Of a DNA stretch of 64,000 nt, positions 56,900 through 64,000 are shown piece after piece. Below the pieces are notes generated by a model, which did no database searches, was not told where the DNA came from, and saw only the letters and a program-made list of their open reading frames with translations. The stretch is taken from the NCBI GenBank assembly GCA_030247855.1, contig JAPDRN010000091.1:1-64000 (forward strand), written 5' to 3'. This stretch comes from Knufia peltigerae (Eukaryota; Ascomycota; Eurotiomycetes; Chaetothyriales; Trichomeriaceae). Made by a program: the position numbers and the translations under genes. Numbering within the stretch: position 1 is the first letter of the stretch; every line of letters begins with the position of its first letter.

Positions 56900-58363
56900 A
56901 TGTCCCGGCGAGTGCTCAATCCCAGAGCCTTCTTGCTTCAGTGCAGGAGAAGCTATGCCACATCTGTTGATCCACCGAGAGCTGCAACCGCACCTAAGCA
57001 GCACCCTCAACTTAGTCAGATCCGGAACAATGTCGAGCTCTACGAAAGCAACACACTGGCGCGAAACTACCGCACACACAGAACAGTACCACGGCAAGTC
57101 GCCAAAAATCTCTGGCGCATGCAGGAGCTTGACCGGCGGATGAACGAGCCAAGACGGAGGTTAAAAGACCTGCAAAAGACGCTGAATGCTAGCAAGGGAG
57201 ACAAGTCCGATCTTGTCGCGCAGATGAAGGCGGTCAAACAAGAAATAGCAAAGCTGGAAGACGAGCATGGCGACCTGGCCGATGCAACCGACACCCTGGC
57301 TCTATCTTTACCCAATCTGACCTCCGACGAGACTCCTCTCGACAATGAGCCGAAGCTGCGCACCTATATCAACTACGACCCAGGAAACCCTCCGACCTAC
57401 AGCAGTTCGGCGGACCATTCTATCATTGGAGACAAACTCAAACTCCTCAACTTCACCTCGGCATCTACGGCCTCAGGATGGGGATTTTATTATCTCTTGA
57501 ACGAAGCAGCCTTGCTGGAGCAGGCTCTGGTTCAATACGCGCTGGCGGTCGCGATGAAACATGGCTGGTCCGTTGTGGCTCCTCCTTCTGTCGTGTACTC
57601 GCATATGGCTGCATCTTGCGGGTTCCAGCCGCGGGATCAGAATGATGAACAACAGATATGGCAGGTGGCGCAATCAGAAAGAGACGCTGGAAAACCCACG
57701 CGGAGCTTGGCCGCGACAGCAGAGATTCCCTTGGCAGCCATGTATGCTAGCAGACTTATACAGGAGGAGGACCTCCCCGTCAAACTCGTCGGGTCAAGTC
57801 GGTGTTTTCGTGCGGAAGCCGGTGCGCGTGGGGTGGACACAAAGGGCCTTTATCGGGTGCACGAGTTCACCAAGGTGGAAATGTTCGCATGGACCAACTG
57901 TCCAGCGACCGGGAGTGAGGTTTGGGAGGAGAGCATGTGGACGAGGGACTCGAGAAGGACATTTAACGAGATGCTCGACATCCAGACCGAGATATTGTCC
58001 TCGCTGGGCCTCCCGTGTCGAGTTCTGGAGATGCCTTCGTCGGATCTGGGTGCCAGTGCGTATCGCAAAATCGACATCGAAGCCATGTTTCCGTCACGCA
58101 AGAACAGAGACGATGGCTGGGGCGAGGTCACCTCTGTGTCCATTTGTACGGATTACCAGAGTCGACGATTGGACACGAGGATCCAAGAGGCGAACGGATC
58201 AAGAAGGAAGTTTCCACACACTGTCAACGGCACCGCGCTCGCCGTTCCGAGAGTCCTTGCAGCCATTCTGGAGAATGGGTGGCGTGAACAGGAAGGGTGC
58301 GTGGTGATCCCCGAAGTACTTCGAGGCTACATGGGTGGTATGGGACGGATTGGACCACGTTGA
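56900..58363 (+). CDS. mitochondrial seryl-tRNA synthetase, 487 aa
   Basis: Single exon. The frame opens from a GTG at 56846, but the first ATG is 56900. MSRRVLNPRAFLLQCRRSYAT is a good mitochondrial presequence. The N-terminal coiled-coil arm that binds the long variable arm of tRNA-Ser covers about residues 95-150 (RRRLKDLQKTLNASKGDKSD). Class II motif 2 (VGSSRCFRAEAG...VHEFTKVEMF) and motif 3 (NGTALAVPRVLAAILENGW) are present. It corresponds to yeast Dia4, which charges tRNA-Ser in mitochondria. It lies just downstream of a tRNA gene on the other strand, probably coincidence. Confidence 0.93.
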   Translation: MSRRVLNPRAFLLQCRRSYATSVDPPRAATAPKQHPQLSQIRNNVELYESNTLARNYRTHRTVPRQVAKNLWRMQELDRRMNEPRRRLKDLQKTLNASKGDKSDLVAQMKAVKQEIAKLEDEHGDLADATDTLALSLPNLTSDETPLDNEPKLRTYINYDPGNPPTYSSSADHSIIGDKLKLLNFTSASTASGWGFYYLLNEAALLEQALVQYALAVAMKHGWSVVAPPSVVYSHMAASCGFQPRDQNDEQQIWQVAQSERDAGKPTRSLAATAEIPLAAMYASRLIQEEDLPVKLVGSSRCFRAEAGARGVDTKGLYRVHEFTKVEMFAWTNCPATGSEVWEESMWTRDSRRTFNEMLDIQTEILSSLGLPCRVLEMPSSDLGASAYRKIDIEAMFPSRKNRDDGWGEVTSVSICTDYQSRRLDTRIQEANGSRRKFPHTVNGTALAVPRVLAAILENGWREQEGCVVIPEVLRGYMGGMGRIGPR

Positions 58364-58754
58364 GAATAGACACCATATTATTCCTCACTTTCGTTCTCAA
58401 TTCCGAGAGTGCTTTGAAATCTCGTCTGGGAATAAAGTCTACATAGGCTCTTGGATTTGATGCTCCGTGGATCTCCGACTTGAAGAATTATGACGCCCAC
58501 CAGGTCGTCATAGCTGGCGCCATCACTTTGATCGGTCGTCATCTAAACAACGAAAGCTGACATATCCAGCCTGATTGAATTCCTACCGTGTCAAGCTAAT
58601 ATGGAAGAAAGCCGCCGTTCACACACCCATATATGAATGGCTATGCTTCTTCTACATTGGTATATCTAATATACGGCGAGGAATCCTCGACACCAATTTT
58701 CATTTTCAACAAGAAGTCTCGAGTCGACTCAATCTATCTCGTCTTTGACCCACC
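58364..58754. other. intergenic, promoter of the VOC gene
   Basis: About 390 bp with no coding sequence. An AT-rich stretch (TATATGAATG near 58631 and TATATCTAATATAC near 58662) could supply a TATA element. Confidence 0.45.
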
Positions 58755-59321
58755 ATGACTTCTCCTGCTCCTGCTTCGTCGCCGTCTGCGAAGATTCTGG
58801 GCGACATTAACGAAATATGCATCGTGACGCCCGACATTTACAAGACTATCGACGGGCTGACAAAGCTCGGTGTTGGCCCTTTTCAGATTTACGAATTCAA
58901 CTCCACGACCGTACCCAGGCAGGAACTGTACGGGAAACGAGGCACGGACCTGTTCCGAATCAAAGTCGCGTTTGCGAAACAGAACTCCCTGGTGGTCGAG
59001 CTCATGCAGCCTTTGCCCGGCGGCGGGAGTGAGCGGTCTCTGATGCAACGATACCTGGACAACAACGGCGGCAGGGAAGGAGTCCAGCACATCGCCTGGG
59101 ATATGGGCGGGATAACCATGGCGCAGAGACTCAATGAAATGAAGGAAAGAGGCTTCGAGCTGGCGATGCAAGGGTGGTGGATGGGGAAAAGGGGACAATG
59201 TCATTTTTGTTTTTTTGATACGCTCGAAAAGGGCGTGGGCACGGTCTTTGAAACGATCGAGTTCAGTCAAGACTGGGAGGATCCAGACTGCGAGTGGTAC
59301 CCTCGGCAGTCTCTTCAGTGA
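58755..59321 (+). CDS. VOC-superfamily (glyoxalase/epimerase-like) protein, 188 aa
   Basis: Single exon, ATG at 58755. The ILGDINEICIVTPDIYKTIDGLTKLGVGPF start is the first beta-alpha-beta-beta-beta unit of a vicinal-oxygen-chelate fold. NSLVVELMQPLPGG and GVQHIAWDMG provide Glu and His at positions used for metal binding, and the end (TIEFSQDWEDPDCEWYP) is typical of methylmalonyl-CoA epimerase-like fungal proteins. No targeting signal is visible. The reaction is not known; lyase, epimerase or dioxygenase activity on an oxygenated substrate is possible. It is tail-to-tail with a class II aldolase gene, 164 bp apart. Confidence 0.82.
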   Translation: MTSPAPASSPSAKILGDINEICIVTPDIYKTIDGLTKLGVGPFQIYEFNSTTVPRQELYGKRGTDLFRIKVAFAKQNSLVVELMQPLPGGGSERSLMQRYLDNNGGREGVQHIAWDMGGITMAQRLNEMKERGFELAMQGWWMGKRGQCHFCFFDTLEKGVGTVFETIEFSQDWEDPDCEWYPRQSLQ

Positions 59322-59485
59322 AAGGGGCTTTGAGAGTAAGAGAAAAAGACGAAAAGATATCCCGAGTAGTAAATATTTTGCTGAGTTGTACATAACACAA
59401 GGAGAGAATGGTCCGGTGCCAGCACCAATATCAGACACTGACCCGCGTGACATTGTTTCTTCACATCCCAAGTAGGTACATTGGA

Positions 59486-60791
59486 TCATGCCCTGGGAAT
59501 TTCACCTTGCACATGCATGGGTAATTCCCCGTTAGACGCCTTCACCACGTCTTCAAACCTGTATGAATCAATAAGAATTGGCCAAAAGTCAAGTCGGATC
59601 AGGGAGTGTGATGCAATAAAACTGTTGTAACGTACGCTGACTGGAACATGATGTAAACCATCTCATCATTATACGTGTTCCGCGTATATTCGGCCTCTTC
59701 GTGTCCGACCTTGATGGTCGTACTTCCCCTTCCAGCACACGCCGCGTCCGCGAGGAGTTGGGCCTGGATACACCTGTCCATGGCACCGAAGAGGAAAGCG
59801 GCACCGTCGACCGTCTTCGCGACGGTCAAGTGGCCGTGGTTCTGGAGGATGACACCTTTTGTGCCACCTAACGCTTGAGCAATGTGTTTACCCTCGTCTT
59901 CCTTGAACACGATCCCGCCGAAGCCAGAGTACACACCGTGGTCGTTGTAGAACCTACGACATGGTCAGATATTTCGGCTCAACTTGACCGTTTCGCCAGT
60001 GACCATGTCTTTGATGAGACATCAACGAGTAAAGGAGAGAGAAAACTTTGATGGTTCAAGACGTTGGAAAAGGTCATGAGACAGGAGAGACTGCGAGAGA
60101 CATACCTGCACGCATCCTGGTTGATGGGTTCAAGTTGACATCCTATGGCGGAAAAGGCCTTGCTGGGCACGCTGTGGCAATGGACCGCGGCAACGACGTC
60201 CGGTCGCGCTTCGTGGACGGCCGAGTGGATGATGTACCCCGCGGGGTTGATCGAGTGCATGTTCCCACCCTCCTTGACCTCGCCGTCCTTGCTGACCAGG
60301 CAGAGATCCTCGGGCCTCATGTGGCTGAACGACTTGCCGTGAGGGTTGATCCAGAAGTGGTCCGGCATGATGGGGTCGCGGACCGTGACGTGTCCGCCCG
60401 CGCCTTCGTTGTTGTACCCCTGGTAACCGAGCCACCTCAAGGCGGCGGCGTGGTGGAGTTTGCGGTGCGCCCGCTCGGCTTCGAGGGATTCGAATTTAGG
60501 GATGCGGATGCGATGCACGGGTTTGGCGTTGGGCCCGCCGACCTTCATGTACGCGCCATAGGTAAACTCCGTAGATGGCGGCGGCGACGCCCTGTTGTTG
60601 TCGCCGGTGACGGTGTTGGAGGATGCCACAGACGCCGGAGCGGTCTTTGACGTCGATATCGAACGCTTGAGTGTGTTGTATAGAAGAGGAGAGGTCGGAG
60701 GACCAGCAGAGGTGTACCGCGGCGTTCGGCCGGACAGGTTGAGGCTGGCACTGCGTAGAGGACTACTGAGTCGAGGTATCCGGAAAGCCAT
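59486..60791 (-). CDS. class II aldolase/adducin-domain protein with mitochondrial presequence, 358 aa
   Basis: Three exons: 60791..60106, 59953..59636, 59558..59486; introns of 152 and 77 bp, total in frame. The N-terminus is rich in Arg/Ser with no acidic residue over 50 residues (MAFRIPRLSSPLRSASLNLS), a likely mitochondrial presequence. The aldolase domain begins near residue 105. NNEGAGGHVTVRDP, AAVHCHSVPSKAF and LQNHGHLTVAKTVDGA supply the His residues for Zn2+ or similar metal. The last exon ends MHVQGEIPRA. Bacterial relatives cleave sugar phosphates such as fuculose-1-phosphate, but fungal copies are mostly uncharacterised. The first exon is much more GC-rich than flanking DNA. Confidence 0.87.
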
Positions 60792-61681
60792 TCTGAGGGA
60801 GTGTATGTGGTCGCTTTCTAGGCGCTATTTTATGTGCCTCTCTTCGATCAAAAGTCAAAGTTCGTTCCTTCTGATCCAAGCCAAATTGTACCGTTCACAA
60901 TCAGTGAATAGTACCCTCGGGTAATACATCAACACTCCTCACATGTACTCCGTACATCGTTGATCTATAGAGTCGTTGCGGGGAAATCCCCAAATCACAC
61001 TTTGCGTTCTAGGCGGCTCGGGCCGTTTTTGGACTTAGTCGCGGGGGAGGTGTAATGCTTCTTTTGATGGCTATTAAGAACTCATGTCTCCCAATCCCAA
61101 CCCATCTCACTCTCTTCTAATCGAATAAACCAACTGGTATTTGACATCCCGTTTCGCCCTGAGATATTTTCTCAAGGATAATTAAGTCTTCCAAGTTTGG
61201 TCGTAGTATGGACGACCAAGAGGGTAAAGCCGTCTTGATGTCCATGCCAGTGTACTAGAGGTAAACAGCTCTCCAGGTCGGTCATTGATAGATGCCTACT
61301 TCCTCATCTAGCAAAGACCACTTGTATGCGTACAAGGCATATCAAGGGAAGAGTCAAGATGGAATGCTACTAGGCGCAGATCTCCACATATTGGGTCATC
61401 GGAATGGACAGCCCTTGAGAGTCCCAATATCTCTTCCGCGAATCGTCCATGTCACCCTCCAAAGTATAATGGAGCTCCTATAAGCTGTGTCCCACCCATT
61501 GAATTTCGAGACCAAGTGATTGTTAATGATTCGAGATGAAGAGCCGTCTTAACCCATTATTACAATACAGTATTCGCACATCACGACGGCATTGGCAACT
61601 AGATCTGGTTTGCCAAAGCCTTTTTCCAGATATCGAAAGGACCAAAGAATCCTGAGAATTATCGTTTTGCATTGATTTTGG
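60792..61681. other. intergenic region, no gene seen
   Basis: About 0.9 kb upstream of the aldolase. A GTACTCCGTAC copy is at 60945. A 63-codon ATG frame at 61292-61483 (plus) has no feature to support it. Confidence 0.45.
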
Positions 61682-62063
61682 TCAGACGCCAATCCTGTTC
61701 GGCCATCCTGTACAGCGCTGCTGCGCGTTTCGAATGGTGAGTGTTTTGTTGTCTCTCAATGGTAGAGAAGGGATTTTGTCCCCTCTGTCGGGGAGAGAGG
61801 GGGTTTCAAGAGAATCGCTGGTCTCCCACATTTTGCCCGCGTTCAATTCTAGAAAACCTCCTCGTATGGATGCCACGCTGAGAGACTTTACTGTTCGTTA
61901 GAGGTTTGGGTGATGCATGGTTGAGACGCTTCACATCACCGACCGCAGGATTAAGAGGCTTAAGGTGCTTAAGTGGTGGAGCTTGGGATCGAGACTTCGG
62001 ACCGGAATCGCGTCGTTCTGGAGCCTGTAAGGCGTCTGGTGCACTTATGTGGCCGGAATCCGG
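61682..62063 (-). pseudogene. frameshifted C-terminal tail of the FHA kinase gene
   Basis: After the kinase stop, a second frame is open from 62063 to 61806 and encodes a Pro/Lys/Arg/Ser-rich segment (SAPDALQAPERRDSGPKS; GIHTRRFSRIERG). A third frame then continues to 61682 (ETPSLPDRGDKIPSLPLRD; TLTIRNAQQR). Both look like the disordered basic tail usual for this kinase family. Two single-base shifts would restore continuity. It may also be an untranslated relic. Confidence 0.4.
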
Positions 62064-63524
62064 TTAATTTGATGCCTAGGTGTACTCAAGCCCTGGCCAT
62101 TAAAGCATTTTGTAAGCATCTGAGCCGCCGAAGCCCGTAGATCGGGGTCTTCCTGTGCCATTGGCCTCAGGAATTCATATCGAGCGGCCGCAGCTCGAAC
62201 GCATTTCAAAACATCTTCGTAACTGGCTAACTTTGGGTGAAGACTTCCCCCCTGAGCCAAAATAACAATCACGACAAACAGGGACCAGACGTCCACTTTA
62301 GGAGACTGCTGGCGCGTTCCGTACATCATTTCGGGCGCCATGTAAAGGGGACTGCCACAGTATGTCTTTGCAAGGTGTTGCTGACTGGCAAGGCCAAAAT
62401 CAGCTAATTGGAAAAGGTAGTTGTCGTCACCGGATGGGGTGTAGAGAATGTTTTCGAGCTTAACGTCCCGATGGATCCAGCCTCGGAAGGCCAGATAATC
62501 TAGCGCCATGAGCATTTCATGCCAGAGTCGATTGATAACGTCATCATCAGAACGTATGCTCGGAGTTCTCTTGACTAGATCGCAGAGGTTTCCTGGTTTC
62601 AAGCTCATATAGATGTTCACGATTCCGGTGTTCCAACCCGACGAACCAAGGTATTCGACGATATTTTTCTGTACGCAAAGTGAGAATGTAATACTATAGC
62701 CAACAAATGAACGAACGTACGTGGGAAACGCTGGAAAGAATTTTGACTTCACGTCGCAATAGAACCTCATCGTTCGATACCGCAAGCCCAACTCGGGGGG
62801 GCAATTCGATATGCTTGACCGCGATGAAGCATCCCGAATCGCAGTCCACGGCTTTCCATACTTGACCAAACGCGCCTCTTCCGAGTTCTTTAACATCGAT
62901 CGTTCGCTTGACGGCCCCAATGATAGGCGTGTGAAGCCGAGTGTTATACCAAGTAGGAAGGTCGGTGGGCGCATCATCGACCGTTCGAGCCCAGCGAGGA
63001 TTCTGTCCCCGGAGGTCTACCATCTGGGATTTTTTTTCCACTTCTTGAAATACGTCTTTCTTCTTGAACCCTCTGATGTCGAAGACAAATTGATCCACAT
63101 TCGCGCCGCCAGCGCTGATTGTGTAAGTTGTGTCCGGCACCAAGACGATCTGGCGAAAATTCCCGTCCACTCTAAAGCCTAAAGGCTCGATCTTGGTGCT
63201 GTGAAGTCGAGACCGGTCCAGGAACATGATTTGACGGGATTCTGGGTGGATCTCAAAAGAAAAGTGGATTTGGGAAATGTTCGGCCCAGTCATTATTAGG
63301 TCAGCATTCTTTCCCACTTCCACTATCACCAGCGCACGAGGCCTCGCCGAGACATGGTAGCCGATCTCGAGGCCGTACGCATCTTCCTCGCCCGGGTTGT
63401 CTGCTTGACAGAGAGATACAAATGGCTCGTTGTCCGGGTGAAGAAGCATCTGTTGGGCCCTAGGAGAATGCTCGTTTGGGACAAGGTGAAAAATCGTCTG
63501 AGGATGGGGAGTCTCGCGAGGCAT
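62045..63524 (-). CDS. FHA-like domain serine/threonine kinase, 475 aa
   Basis: Two exons: 63524..62721 and 62668..62045, with a 52-bp intron (GTACGT donor). The frame is open upstream to a TTG at 63608; I use the ATG at 63524. Residues about 50-150 form a weak FHA-like domain (VIVEVGKNADLIMTGPNISQIHFSFEI). The kinase domain starts near 200: GRGAFGQVW, FIAVKHIEL, HRDVKLENIL, ADFGLA and YMAPEMMYG are all present, so it should be active. The order FHA then kinase recalls the Rad53/Cds1 group, but this belongs to a fungal family often present in several divergent copies. The stop at 62045 comes soon after the kinase domain; see the tail entry. The pathway is unknown. Confidence 0.8.
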
Positions 63525-64000
63525 AGCATCACGTTTCAACAAGCGAGGCGAGATAGTGACTGGCGCACAGGGAGGCACCTCAATCGATAGGGTTTTGTGA
63601 TAAGGCAAGAGGGAGGCGACTTAGGACTGAGAAGGGGAAAGCGTACATACATATTCTGGGCACACCAGCCTCCGCCCGGCGAGATCAGTCTGAGACTTGT
63701 CGCAGCATTCTGGCCTGCCTTGGAATCCATCAGACGATGGCGGTTCTCCCACAGTTCATCTCGACTTCTCCTGTTAGTCGGAATGATTAGACGGCGAACA
63801 CACAGGTCTTGCCGAGCCTTGGCGCGCGTGTGTATTGAGGCATGTTCCAGACCGCGACCAGGAGAACCTTGACTGGACAGTTGGCAACTAATACAGGTGA
63901 GAGGGCATGCAGCCCCCTAGCTGTTGCGCAACGCGCCAAAGGATCAACCTGATATCACGTGGTGCTGCGCCCTTTCACTGCAAGGGGGAGCCACTTGAAG
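63525..64000. other. window end, upstream of the FHA kinase
   Basis: A minus-strand ATG frame at 63730 with a GTATGT donor near 63651 could be an upstream exon, but no acceptor joins it to the kinase in frame. No other gene is supported. Confidence 0.3.

Noticed and set aside
63651..63730. Upstream exon for the FHA kinase
   Set aside because: ATG and GTATGT donor exist, but every acceptor tried gives a stop or the wrong frame.
1..64000. CRISPR array, bacterial operon signals, insertion sequences, viral or toxin genes
   Set aside because: None were seen; the window is ordinary fungal nuclear DNA with spliceosomal introns.

Overview
The window is nuclear DNA of a filamentous ascomycete (Pezizomycotina). 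Evidence: genes are densely packed on both strands. They are cut by short introns of about 47-110 bp with GT..AG ends and CTAAC/CTGAC-type branch sites. Two Zn(II)2Cys6 regulators, an F-box/LRR protein and an FHA-kinase of fungal type are present. A TACTCCGTA motif recurs between genes. A Eurotiomycete, perhaps Chaetothyriales, is my best guess; this is inference only. Several genes become visible only after splicing and have no long open reading frame.

Layout. 0-4.6 kb: two small intron-split genes on the minus strand (a conserved AMGF-like fungal protein and a putative secreted protein), then an interrupted open frame and palindrome-rich intergenic DNA. 4.7-15.2 kb: a pseudokinase, then a co-oriented group of Zn2Cys6 regulator, amino-acid permease and SDR-like protein. 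15.4-23 kb (minus strand): F-box/LRR protein, proteasome ATPase Rpt5, Pho85-type cyclin. 23-30.6 kb: a long leader/promoter region, the Rsc7/Swp82 chromatin subunit, then a divergent 2.3 kb promoter region. 30.6-40 kb: Sch9-type kinase, a small His-rich hydrophilic protein, a 62-residue twin CX9C (NDUFAF8-like) gene in three exons, and cytosolic isoleucyl-tRNA synthetase. 40-42 kb: decayed coding-like DNA. 42-49 kb: a second regulator/oxidoreductase/permease group (Zn2Cys6 factor with a frameshift, GMC oxidoreductase, amino-acid/choline-type permease). 49.5-58.4 kb: Uso1 and Rat1 in head-to-head order, an intron-containing tRNA, and mitochondrial seryl-tRNA synthetase. 58.7-64 kb: a VOC-fold protein facing a mitochondrially targeted class II aldolase, and an FHA-domain kinase with a decayed C-terminal tail.

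Most genes are unrelated housekeeping functions. The two regulator + permease + oxidoreductase triplets are the best candidates for small catabolic clusters. Gene models are hand-spliced from the DNA; where spliced exons joined, I checked that total length was a multiple of three.
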